64,000 nucleotides of DNA from Spirosoma rigui (lineage in GTDB: Bacteria > Bacteroidota > Bacteroidia > Cytophagales > Spirosomataceae). Under the pieces are notes generated by a model. The model made no database searches. It saw nothing but the letters and a program-made list of their open reading frames with translations, and was not told the origin of the DNA. The position numbers were made by a program, and so were the translations under genes. Numbering within the stretch: position 1 is the first letter of the stretch; the number at the start of each line of letters is the position of its first letter. Positions 16,147-24,090 of the stretch are shown in pieces. The DNA lies in NCBI RefSeq assembly GCF_002067135.1, contig NZ_CP020105.1:5022001-5086000 (forward strand), read 5' to 3'.

Positions 16147-16469
16147 AGCGGGAAGTAGCCGTTTATCCCAACAACGTGTGTGTTGACCACTGCGTATTCG
16201 CCATACCGTCTACTCAATCTATTTAGTTGACTGATTCATAATTGGGTAAGGACGATGAATAAACTGCTAAAGCGCTCTATTCTTTGTAATCTTGCGCAAT
16301 TTGTGCATCCAGCTGAGCGAGGTTCCTTTACAGTCAACGGCAATACTTTCTCCTGTCTCCTAAGCCATCTTTGATTGGATCACCGCCAGTTTACAAGGCC
16401 TGTTTTTCTGTTTCGTGCCCTCTGCGTGTCACTAAAACTGTACTCATGTCTGCAACAGCTGGCATGAAT
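16147..16469. other. Intergenic gap without recognised features
   Basis: A stretch of over 300 bases between the barrel gene and a large hairpin. It contains only short open frames, the longest noticed being a 40-codon plus-strand frame from 16255 with no known motif. A CAACA/TGTTG pair near 16171-16187 is the only symmetry. The promoter of the barrel/beta-lactamase unit should lie in the left part, but no perfect -7 box is seen. Confidence 0.5.
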
Positions 16470-16528
16470 AAAGGCGGAATAGTCCCGGGTGAAATTCGGC
16501 AAATTTCACCCGGGACTATTCCGCCTTT
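16470..16528. terminator. Perfect 27-bp inverted repeat terminator
   Basis: Positions 16470-16496 and 16502-16528 are exact inverse copies with a 5-base loop (CGGCA). The arms start AAAGGCGGAATAG and centre on CCCGGG. It lies 13 bases past the stop of the acidic protein gene on the minus strand. It is very strong for a terminator. Confidence 0.7.
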
Positions 16529-16541
16529 CACCTTTAAATAA

Positions 16542-16889
16542 CTAATCGCGCAGGTTTTCTTCCTCCTCGTCCAGGCTGGCACCCGTTATTCCCTCGTGCG
16601 TTACCTTATGGCCTGAAACATTGGGGGTGTCGTTCGTAGGGCCCGGACCACTGCCATCCAATGCATAGGCAATAGAATCGGCCAGGTTATCGGGCGCAAT
16701 TTTCGGCGTAGTAGCAGGCTTGGGATATTGCTCACCCGCCTGCTGGTTAATCACCTCTTCGTCGGCGTTTGGATCATTCTCCATATTCGACGGAACCTCA
16801 CTGGAGGACGGGCGGCTGGGGTTTCCGCCGGTCAGATTACTGGTATCGGGCATGAAATAGCGCATAGTCGTCGTTGAGTTGGTATACAT
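16542..16889 (-). CDS. Acidic low-complexity protein, unknown function
   Basis: A 115-residue hydrophilic protein rich in Pro, Asn, Asp and Glu, with no signal peptide, no membrane helix and no recognised domain. It begins MYTNSTTTMRYFMPDTSN and ends in a run of Glu (DEEEENLRD). It is probably disordered. The start could be GTG 16910, ATG 16889 or ATG 16865. It lies 40 bases behind the CNNM gene on the same strand and is followed by a strong hairpin, so the two may form one unit. The coding call rests on an open frame and context only. Confidence 0.5.
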   Translation of the reverse strand: MYTNSTTTMRYFMPDTSNLTGGNPSRPSSSEVPSNMENDPNADEEVINQQAGEQYPKPATTPKIAPDNLADSIAYALDGSGPGPTNDTPNVSGHKVTHEGITGASLDEEEENLRD

Positions 16890-16929
16890 CGGTAAACCAA
16901 CCAGAGACACAGGCTGTTCAAAAAACGGC

Positions 16930-18219
16930 TTATTCTTCGTCGAGCTTGCTCACCAGTATTTTATCGATCCGGCTCTTGTCCATGTCGATAATCTCGAAGC
17001 GGAAAGCCTGCCACACGAAGGTTTCGCCCGTTTGCGGAATGTCTTTCAAAATGTGCAGGGCGAAACCACCCAGCGTGTCGAAACCCGTGAGGTCACGCTT
17101 GGTCTGGGGCGAAATTGTGATGGAAAAATACGAGAGGAAGTCTTCGAAAGGCAGTTGCGCATCGATCAGAAAAGTACCGTCCTCGCGAACCCGGATCTCA
17201 TAATCGGAGTCGGCATCGTCGTTGATATCCCCGACCAGTACATCGAGAATATCATTCAGGGTAACCATCCCCAGTATACCGCCATACTCGTCGACAATGA
17301 TACCTACGTACTGTTTCCGTTCTCTGAACCGTTCCAGCACCTGATAGGCGCGGTTGTTTTCCGGCACGAACAAGGCATCCCGCTTCACCTCCCGCAAGCG
17401 GAGCAACTCGGTATCGAGGTCTTTACCGAGCAGGTCTTTGGTGTAAATCAGCCCCAATACGTCATCGACACCGCCATTGCAAAGGGGAAACACCGAGTGG
17501 CGATAAGTCAGGATCTTCTCCCGGTTTTCGGCAATATCATCTTCCAGGTCGAGGTAAACGATCTCCTGCCGGTTAGTCATCAGCGAGGTAATTTTGCGAT
17601 CGCCGAGCTGAAACACGTTCTGCACAATCTCCTGCTCGATCTCTTCGATAGCGCCCCCGGTGGTGCCTTCCTGAATCAGGCTCTTGATTTCTTCTTCGGT
17701 TACGGCGCTCTCGTTCGGGCGGATACGCAACAGTTTCAGCAGCAGATCACTCGAATAGGTTAGCAGCGCGATAAACGGTGAGGTTAACCGCGAGAGCACG
17801 ATCATGGGGGCGGCAACGGCTTTGGCAATACCTTCCGGATTGGACATCCCAATCCGTTTGGGAACCAGCTCACCAAACACCAGCGATACGTAGGTCAGAA
17901 AGAGCAAAACCAGCACAACGGCAACCGAGTGGGCGTAAGGCTGCAGAAACGTCACCTGAGCCACCAGATTCTGAACATCCGTGGTGAGTTTGTCGCCTGA
18001 GAATATACCAAGCAAAATACCGATTAACGTAATGCCGATCTGTACCGTCGACAGAAACCGGTTTGGCGAGTTAAACAGATCGAGGGCAACCTGCGCCGGA
18101 CGGTCACCGTTTTTGGCAGCCGTTTCTAGTTTTGATCGACGGGAGGATACGAGGGCGATTTCTGACATGGAAAAAACACCGTTCAGAATCGTCAGTACTA
18201 AAATAAGGAGAATTTCCAC
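16930..18219 (-). CDS. CNNM/CorC-type CBS-domain membrane protein
   Basis: A 429-residue protein with the architecture DUF21/CNNM membrane domain (about 1-190, four hydrophobic segments; starts ILNGVFSMSEIALVSSRRSKL), a pair of CBS domains (about 205-335; IGIIVDEYGGILGMVTLNDIL) and a C-terminal CorC_HlyC domain (about 350-425). Such proteins, often called hemolysin family, are linked to Mg2+ or Na+ transport and regulated by nucleotides bound at CBS. The start is GTG at 18219, supported by a full promoter at 18243-18272. A second member of the family is at 41041. Confidence 0.92.
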   Translation of the reverse strand: MEILLILVLTILNGVFSMSEIALVSSRRSKLETAAKNGDRPAQVALDLFNSPNRFLSTVQIGITLIGILLGIFSGDKLTTDVQNLVAQVTFLQPYAHSVAVVLVLLFLTYVSLVFGELVPKRIGMSNPEGIAKAVAAPMIVLSRLTSPFIALLTYSSDLLLKLLRIRPNESAVTEEEIKSLIQEGTTGGAIEEIEQEIVQNVFQLGDRKITSLMTNRQEIVYLDLEDDIAENREKILTYRHSVFPLCNGGVDDVLGLIYTKDLLGKDLDTELLRLREVKRDALFVPENNRAYQVLERFRERKQYVGIIVDEYGGILGMVTLNDILDVLVGDINDDADSDYEIRVREDGTFLIDAQLPFEDFLSYFSITISPQTKRDLTGFDTLGGFALHILKDIPQTGETFVWQAFRFEIIDMDKSRIDKILVSKLDEE

Positions 18220-18242
18220 AAAGGGAGTTAATTGGCCTGGTG

Positions 18243-18272
18243 CAAAAATAAAGAAACGGAATTCGTTTCCAA
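18243..18272 (-). promoter_or_regulatory. Bacteroidota promoter for the CNNM gene
   Basis: Read on the minus strand, TTG (18270-18272) is followed 19 bases later by TATTTTTG (18243-18250), fitting the -33/-7 consensus TTG-N19-TAnnTTTG. The -7 box ends 24 bases before the GTG start at 18219. Confidence 0.7.
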
Positions 18273-18337
18273 CCAGTTCATCTATACTATAGACCGGTGC
18301 TTTTGTTACTTTTACAACCTGAACTGCTATTGCCCTG

Positions 18338-19072
18338 ATGATTGTTTTTATTCACGACCGCCCAATTCGGCTCGTTGGCCCCAAGGCCGCTTCCCAGTTG
18401 ATTAGCTCAGCGCCCATTGACCCCTCCAGTCAAAAGGCCTTCACCGATTATGATCTGATCCTGGATGCCCGGCTGGATGCGCTCAAAGCCGACGCGTTAC
18501 ATGGGCATCTGCTGATACTAAATGCAACTCCGGCAACCGTTGAAAAACTCTTGGCCCTCTTTCAAAAAGCCGATACCAGCCGGCTACTCTCGGTCACGCT
18601 GGGCTGTCTGATCAAAGAAAGCTGCGAAGCAGCCATCAAAAAGCCGTTCAAAATCATTAAAGCGGGCGGGGGCGTCGTCATCAAAGGCAACAAACGGCTG
18701 CTGATGTTCCGGCGGGGCGTTTGGGACCTGCCCAAGGGCAAGCTGGACGACGGCGAATCGTCCCGCGAGGGAGCTGCCCGTGAGGTAGAGGAAGAAACCG
18801 GCGTTCAGGTGGCCGTTGGCGAGCGTATCTGCACGACCTGGCATACTTACGCGCTCAATGGAAACCCCATTCTGAAACGTACCAAATGGTACCGTATGGA
18901 CGTTTTGGACGACACGAACATGACCCCGCAGGAAGACGAGGATATTGAGAAACTGGCGTGGCTTAACCCACGCGAGACGCAACTCGCTCTGACGAACTCA
19001 TTCAGTTCCATTCGCTACGTAATCGACGAACTGGGTAAGCTCACCACGGGCGTCGAAGGACGTAAACGCTAA
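18338..19072 (+). CDS. Nudix hydrolase with N-terminal extension
   Basis: A 244-residue protein. A perfect Nudix box lies at 134-156: Gly134, Glu140, then R148-E149-V-E-E-E-T-G-V156. It binds Mg2+ and hydrolyses a nucleoside diphosphate linked to another group. About 100 residues precede the Nudix fold and may form a separate domain of unknown role. The LPKGKLDDGE context resembles the Ap4A/NDP-sugar-type group. A weak -7 box (TACTTTTA, 18307-18314) lies upstream. The gene is divergent from the CNNM gene and converges on coaD, with 20 bases between stops. Confidence 0.9.
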   Translation: MIVFIHDRPIRLVGPKAASQLISSAPIDPSSQKAFTDYDLILDARLDALKADALHGHLLILNATPATVEKLLALFQKADTSRLLSVTLGCLIKESCEAAIKKPFKIIKAGGGVVIKGNKRLLMFRRGVWDLPKGKLDDGESSREGAAREVEEETGVQVAVGERICTTWHTYALNGNPILKRTKWYRMDVLDDTNMTPQEDEDIEKLAWLNPRETQLALTNSFSSIRYVIDELGKLTTGVEGRKR

Positions 19073-19092
19073 CCAGCGCAGCAGGTCGGCGG

Positions 19093-19551
19093 TTATTTTG
19101 CCAGCGTGTAGGGCAGGAACTCGTCGACCTGCTGGCCGTAGCGATGCAGATCGCGGATAATGCTCGAACTGATGGGTGCCAGATGGGGCGAGGTGATCAG
19201 AAAAACGGTTTCCACTTCTTTGTACACGTAGCGGTTCACCTGCGAAATTCCATTCTCGTACTCAAAATCGGTGGTGTTACGTAGTCCCCGCAGCAGGAAC
19301 GTAGCGCCCTCGTTGCGGGCCACATTCGCTGTCAGATCGTCGTAGCTGATCACCCGAACGGTAGGATGATGGCGGAACGCTTCTTCTATGAGCCGCATCA
19401 TTTGCTCCAGTGGGAAGTAACGCTCTTTACGGGCGTTGCGACCGATACCAATGACAATCTCGTCGAACAATTTCAGCCCCCGAAGAACGATGTCTTCGTG
19501 ACCCTTCGTGAATGGATCAAAGGAGCCGGGGAAGAGAGCAATCCGTTTCAT
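19093..19551 (-). CDS. coaD: Phosphopantetheine adenylyltransferase
   Basis: CoaD makes dephospho-CoA from 4'-phosphopantetheine and ATP, the fourth step of coenzyme A synthesis. The 152-residue protein has the nucleotidyltransferase core: GSFDPFTKGH at 9-18 (the T/HxGH motif) and ISSSIIRD near the C-terminus (the ISSTxxR motif). Length is as expected. It lies 80 bases behind the DUF3822 gene on the same strand, an association common in Bacteroidota. Confidence 0.96.
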   Translation of the reverse strand: MKRIALFPGSFDPFTKGHEDIVLRGLKLFDEIVIGIGRNARKERYFPLEQMMRLIEEAFRHHPTVRVISYDDLTANVARNEGATFLLRGLRNTTDFEYENGISQVNRYVYKEVETVFLITSPHLAPISSSIIRDLHRYGQQVDEFLPYTLAK

Positions 19552-19631
19552 AGTGCGTAAGCAGGTGCGAACAACGTAGCAGGCGGGTAAGGGACAGCAC
19601 GGAACCGCCCGCTATAGATTTGCCCGCTTAG

Positions 19632-20522
19632 TCACTCGCCCAGTAAAGTAAGCCCAAACAGGCTCAGGTAGCGATGGTCAGGTAAATCGTCAAATTCACT
19701 GTCGAGATGTAAACCCGGCGGGGTATAGCCAAACGACAGATTAGGCAGGAACCGGCTCAGCGACGTGTAGGACTCGGCGAAGGGCGTTATTTCGCCGTAC
19801 AGTACAACATTAACCGAATCGGGTGGCAGTTGCTGCTCATCGAGGATATAGAGTATGTAATAAGCCAGATCCTGCACATTCTTGTAGCCAAATCGGTTGC
19901 AGTAGCGCAGCTGGTGGGCCTGGCGGTGAATAACCGTAACAAACTCATCGTCGAAATACAGCCAGACCGTACTGGAAGCAAGCAGTTTGCGATCAAGGTC
20001 GGCCGTTGCCTGCAACAACGCCCCCGTCTGGTGAATGAACGTGAGCGGCTGAAGCGGATATACGCCCGAAAAGTAATCAAACAGCGCATGTTCCAGGTTG
20101 AAAACCGACTGAAACCCTTCGGCTTCGTGGACATAGGCGTGCGCAAACTCGTGGGCGGGCAACATGCTGCCCCGCATCAGGGCCAGGTAACTGCTGGCAT
20201 ACTCCTTCCGGAACAGCGCCTGCGGTACCAGCGTAAACGATGGCGAATTGACCCCCACCCGTATCTCCTGCCACGGCCCGGCCGACAGTACCGGATGATC
20301 ACGAAAAACATCAGGTAGTATATCGGTCGCGGTATGCTCGGTCAGGAGGGACGGAAACGTGTAATCCTCCAGGTAACACCCGCGCCGGTTTGCGTCCTGA
20401 ACCATGAACCGCAGCCGGTCGCGACCAACTTCGATGCAAAGCACCGACGTTGCCGTGCTCAGTGTATCGAACGCGTGGGAACGAATGGTTACGGTTGGAA
20501 TAAGCGGCACAACGGTTGGCAC
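19632..20522 (-). CDS. DUF3822 family protein
   Basis: A 296-residue cytosolic protein of the Bacteroidota-specific DUF3822 family. It resembles an actin-like or sugar-kinase fold that lacks obvious catalytic residues: VLCIEVGRDRLRFMVQD at the start and WLYFDDEFVTVIHRQAHQLRYCNRF in the second half. Its function is unknown, but it is repeatedly found beside coaD. Here it is directly upstream of coaD. The start is GTG at 20520-20522 because no upstream ATG is in frame. The rsmD gene that often completes this set is not present. Confidence 0.8.
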   Translation of the reverse strand: MPTVVPLIPTVTIRSHAFDTLSTATSVLCIEVGRDRLRFMVQDANRRGCYLEDYTFPSLLTEHTATDILPDVFRDHPVLSAGPWQEIRVGVNSPSFTLVPQALFRKEYASSYLALMRGSMLPAHEFAHAYVHEAEGFQSVFNLEHALFDYFSGVYPLQPLTFIHQTGALLQATADLDRKLLASSTVWLYFDDEFVTVIHRQAHQLRYCNRFGYKNVQDLAYYILYILDEQQLPPDSVNVVLYGEITPFAESYTSLSRFLPNLSFGYTPPGLHLDSEFDDLPDHRYLSLFGLTLLGE

Positions 20523-20622
20523 AGGTTTGAAGAACTAACGGTTAGGAAATGGGTGAAGCGGGTAAACGTACTGAAAGTTCAGCGTTTTTGCGGCAAAATC
20601 GGCGATAAAACAAGCGAATGGT

Positions 20623-21138
20623 TTACGGTTGCAGGTACCCGCGCAGCCGGAATACGTCGTCGAGCGATTGACAGTGCCGAAATAACGCATGCACCTCTTC
20701 GGGCGGGTAGCGTTTGATCTCGTCGAAACTCATAAAGCGCACTTCCTCGATAATCTGCTCATCGGCGCCCATTTCGGGGTCTACACCCTGCCGGAGCGTG
20801 CCCCCCGTAACGTGAACAACGAAGAACAGCTCCATCGCGTGGAGCGGTGGCTGCATGAACTCATTCACAAAGAGCATATCGCCGATTTCGACTTCCAGGC
20901 CCGTTTCTTCCGCAAATTCACGAATCAGCGCGTCGGGGGCCGTTTCGCCAAACTGCGCACCGCCACCCGGCGGGCACCAAAAGGTATCGGTCAGGCCGAT
21001 CCCCCGGTGACGAACCATCAGCAAACGATCGCCGTCGCAGTAGAGACCGCAAACGCGCAGCCGCAACCGATTTCCGTATAACTTCAGCACTTCCTGCCGG
21101 GTCAGATCAACAACCGGCTCACTTACTACCTGCGTCAC
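20623..21138 (-). CDS. Nudix hydrolase
   Basis: A 171-residue Nudix protein with a complete box at residues 59-81: Gly59, Glu65, then R73-E-F-A-E-E-T-G-L81. It starts with a GTG at 21136-21138. The closing stretch MSFDEIKRYPPEEV is typical of small nucleotide-diphosphate pyrophosphatases. The substrate is not identifiable. It sits in a leftward run of genes (CBS protein, Nudix, DUF3822, coaD) with gaps of 62, 100 and 80 bases. Confidence 0.9.
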   Translation of the reverse strand: MTQVVSEPVVDLTRQEVLKLYGNRLRLRVCGLYCDGDRLLMVRHRGIGLTDTFWCPPGGGAQFGETAPDALIREFAEETGLEVEIGDMLFVNEFMQPPLHAMELFFVVHVTGGTLRQGVDPEMGADEQIIEEVRFMSFDEIKRYPPEEVHALFRHCQSLDDVFRLRGYLQP

Positions 21139-21200
21139 AGTAAAATAGCTGTTTTGGGACGCAAAGGTAACAAAGAGTTGGTCAGTTTATACTTACCTGT

Positions 21201-21638
21201 TTAATAGGGACTTCCCGATATATAGCTTTCGAGCGAATCGATGCGGGTTTTCTGGTCCCGGATAATGGCCGATACGACGTCGTTGATGGATATAATACCC
21301 AGCAGATCGCCCTGCTTCACAACCGGCAGGTGGCGAATGTGCTTATCAGACATGATAACCATGCACTCTTCAATACGCTGGTCGGGCTCAATGGTAATAA
21401 CCTGCGATGTCATGACCTCACCAATCCGCGTGTCGCCGGAACTTCGGTCTTTGAGAATGACCTTGCGGGCGTAGTCGCGCTCGGAGAAAATACCCGTCAA
21501 CTGACCAGCATCGACGACCAGCACAGCCCCGATGTTTTTCTCGGCCATCAGTTTAAGCGCGTCCAGAACGGTTTGATCCGAAGAAACGGTGTAGAGTGCA
21601 TTGATAGCTTTACCCTGGAGTATCTGGCTTATTTTCAT
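21201..21638 (-). CDS. CBS-pair protein
   Basis: A 145-residue protein made only of two CBS motifs (MSDKHIRHLPVV and AEKNIGAVLVVD stretches are typical). Pairs of CBS motifs bind adenosyl ligands such as AMP or ATP. No enzyme domain is attached, so a regulator or energy-sensing role is likely. The ATG at 21638 gives the normal start (MKISQILQGK); an upstream in-frame ATG at 21752 would add 38 poorly structured residues. Confidence 0.88.
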   Translation of the reverse strand: MKISQILQGKAINALYTVSSDQTVLDALKLMAEKNIGAVLVVDAGQLTGIFSERDYARKVILKDRSSGDTRIGEVMTSQVITIEPDQRIEECMVIMSDKHIRHLPVVKQGDLLGIISINDVVSAIIRDQKTRIDSLESYISGSPY

Positions 21639-21805
21639 GACTGTTAGGGATTTAGTGGTCGGTGAATGTACAAAAAAAAGCCGCGATTGGGACAAGACGA
21701 GGCAATTAAATTTAAAAAGTCGGTCCGGTCTTATTCTCGAATCAGGGGTCATCTTTCTGCCGGTTTTCCCTTTCGGCTTTGCCCCTTTTTTCGTAAATTA
21801 GACCC

Positions 21806-23299
21806 ATGAACGAAACACATACGGCAGCCCAGTTGCTGGCCAAACGTTTCCCTTACAAGCCTACGCCCGGTCAGCTCCAGTTTTTTGAACAGATCGGCGA
21901 ATTTATTGCTCAGGAGGAATTTGAACGGTATCGCGATTGCTTTCTGCTGCGGGGATATGCCGGTACGGGCAAAACGACCCTGGTGGGGACACTTATTAAA
22001 GTACTACCTCGTTTTGGCTACAAATCGGTGTTGCTGGCCCCCACTGGCCGGGCGGCCAAAGTGATGGCCAACTACGCCAAAAAACCGGCGCAGACCATTC
22101 ACCGGAAAATATACCGGCAGGTTGCCGAGCCCGGCTCAGGATCGTTGGCGTTTAACCGGCAGAAAAACTACCACGAAGACACACTCTTCATCGTCGACGA
22201 AGCCTCGATGATTTCCGACGAAGCCGACTTTGGCGGCAAAGGGCTGCTTACGGATCTGATCGATTTTGTGTTCGAGAACAAGGGTAACAAGTTATTACTC
22301 GTGGGCGATACAGCCCAGTTGCCGCCCGTTGGCCGCGAACTCAGCCCAGCCCTTGACCGGGGTTTTCTGGCCAGTTCGTTCGATATGACCGTCTTTGAGC
22401 AGGAACTCACCGAAGTAATGCGGCAGGACGAAGAATCGGGTATTCTTTACAACGCGACCGGCCTCCGGATGCTGCTCGATGGCACCGAGCCCGCGGCTCC
22501 CCGGATGGTTGGTTTTGACGCCCTGCTGAACGATAACAGCCAGCCTGCCGACCTGAGCCAGCCTGACATCCGGCTGAATGTGAAATCCTTCCGGGATATT
22601 TACAAGATGCCGATGACCAAGCTGGAAGACGGTATTCAGTATGCCTACAACAAGTATGGCCGCGAGAACACTGTGATCCTCTGCCGCTCCAATAAAACGG
22701 CGGTGCAGTACAACCAGTTTGTCCGGCGCATGATCGACCAGTGCGAAGAAGAACTTGACGCGGGCGATATGCTGATGATCGCCCGTAACAACTACACCGT
22801 GCTGGAAGAAGATTCTCCGGCGGGTTTTCTGGCCAATGGCGAGTTTGCCGAAGTGCTCAAAATACGGCAGAAAGAGGAATTGCATGGGTTCCGCTTCGCT
22901 ACCGTTACGCTTCGGCTGGTCGATTATGAGGAGCAGCCCGATTTTGACGCCAAAATCATGCTCGACACGCTGCACACGCCCGTGCCATCGCTTTCGGCAG
23001 AGCAGTACAAAACGCTGTACGAGAACGTTGCCAAGGACTACTTTTACATAAAGAGCAAGAAAGAGCGGTCTGAAGCCATCCGGCGTGACCCCTACCTAAA
23101 CGCGCTCCAGGTGAAGTTTGCCTATGCACTGACCTGTCACAAAGCCCAGGGTGGCCAGTGGAATGCCGTCTTCATCGATCAGGGGTTCCTACCCGACGGT
23201 CAGGTCAACAACGAGTTTGTACGGTGGCTGTACACGGCCATGACCCGCGCCACCGATGAAGCTTTTCTTATGAACTTCAACCCCCAGTTTTTCGAGTAG
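21806..23299 (+). CDS. RecD-like ATP-dependent DNA helicase
   Basis: A 497-residue SF1B helicase. Walker A GYAGTGKTT is at 50-58, the Walker B DEAS at 131-134, then LLVGDTAQLPPVG (motif III), and the C-terminal YALTCHKAQGGQW (motif V/VI, UvrD_C_2). It lacks the long N-terminal part of RecD2 and has no RecB/RecC partners nearby, so it is a short stand-alone member, perhaps for repair or replication restart. A 154-base insert between motifs III and V contains no recognised domain. Confidence 0.88.
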   Translation: MNETHTAAQLLAKRFPYKPTPGQLQFFEQIGEFIAQEEFERYRDCFLLRGYAGTGKTTLVGTLIKVLPRFGYKSVLLAPTGRAAKVMANYAKKPAQTIHRKIYRQVAEPGSGSLAFNRQKNYHEDTLFIVDEASMISDEADFGGKGLLTDLIDFVFENKGNKLLLVGDTAQLPPVGRELSPALDRGFLASSFDMTVFEQELTEVMRQDEESGILYNATGLRMLLDGTEPAAPRMVGFDALLNDNSQPADLSQPDIRLNVKSFRDIYKMPMTKLEDGIQYAYNKYGRENTVILCRSNKTAVQYNQFVRRMIDQCEEELDAGDMLMIARNNYTVLEEDSPAGFLANGEFAEVLKIRQKEELHGFRFATVTLRLVDYEEQPDFDAKIMLDTLHTPVPSLSAEQYKTLYENVAKDYFYIKSKKERSEAIRRDPYLNALQVKFAYALTCHKAQGGQWNAVFIDQGFLPDGQVNNEFVRWLYTAMTRATDEAFLMNFNPQFFE

Positions 23300-23436
23300 C
23301 CAGTTAACCGATAGATTGGCTTACAACGACCGAATTACGTTTTGTCATGGCCAGTCGTGGCCGCTGCCGCGTAGAACATTGGCGTTACAGATGGTTTATA
23401 GGACTAACGGAACAAACATCAACTGATTCCAACCCT

Positions 23437-24015
23437 ATGTCTCTCGACTGGATAACTACCGCCTGTATCGGCATTGGCCTGGCAGCCTGCTGCGGCTTCC
23501 GGGTGTTCATTCCGCTGCTCGTTGCCAGCGCAGCAACTAAACTGGGACTGGTCGGTACCATGGACGGCTTCGAATGGATCGGCGGATGGCCCGCGCTGGC
23601 AGGGCTATCCCTGGCCACCGTGCTCGAACTGGGGGGCTATTATATTCCCTGGGTCGACAACGTGCTGGATACTGTAGCCACGCCCGCATCCATCATTGCC
23701 GGAACCCTGCTGAGCACCTCCTTTCTGCAGATTGAGAACCCGGTACTACAGTGGGGCCTTGGGCTGATGCTGGGGGGTGGTTCGGCGGGGATTGTTCAGG
23801 CAGGCACGAGTTTGCTACGTCTTGGGTCAACGACTACGACCGGCGGATTGGCTAATCCCGCCGTAGCCACGGGCGAGAACATAGCCTCGCTGGTACTGTC
23901 GATCCTAACCATTCTTCTACCTCTCGTTGCCATCATCTTCGTAGGTGTCGTTGTCATTTTCGTAATCAACCGACTGCAGGCCAAACGCAAGGTGTGGTTC
24001 ACCAGACGGGAGTAG
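23437..24015 (+). CDS. DUF4126 membrane protein
   Basis: A 192-residue integral membrane protein with about five to six helices and the DUF4126 pattern: ACCGFRVFIPLLVASAA near the N-terminus, WPALAGLSLATVLELGGYYIPWVDN, and VATPASIIAGTLLSTSF. The family has unknown function; the glycine-rich repeat halves suggest a small transporter or channel. The ATG at 23437 gives the family start; an upstream ATG at 23347 adds 30 atypical residues. Confidence 0.82.
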   Translation: MSLDWITTACIGIGLAACCGFRVFIPLLVASAATKLGLVGTMDGFEWIGGWPALAGLSLATVLELGGYYIPWVDNVLDTVATPASIIAGTLLSTSFLQIENPVLQWGLGLMLGGGSAGIVQAGTSLLRLGSTTTTGGLANPAVATGENIASLVLSILTILLPLVAIIFVGVVVIFVINRLQAKRKVWFTRRE

Positions 24016-24090
24016 CAGCCCGGCATCCCGCCCGGCAATGCTGATAGTGGACTGAACGGCCCCGCCCGGCTCGCGTCAGAACGCCTACAA

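Noticed and set aside
16255..16377. 40-codon plus-strand frame in the gap before the 27-bp inverted repeat
   Set aside because: No motif, no promoter box and no plausible neighbours; chance is the simplest explanation.
16879..17763. Long plus-strand frame opposite the CNNM gene
   Set aside because: Only an antisense shadow; the CNNM protein on the other strand has all its domains.
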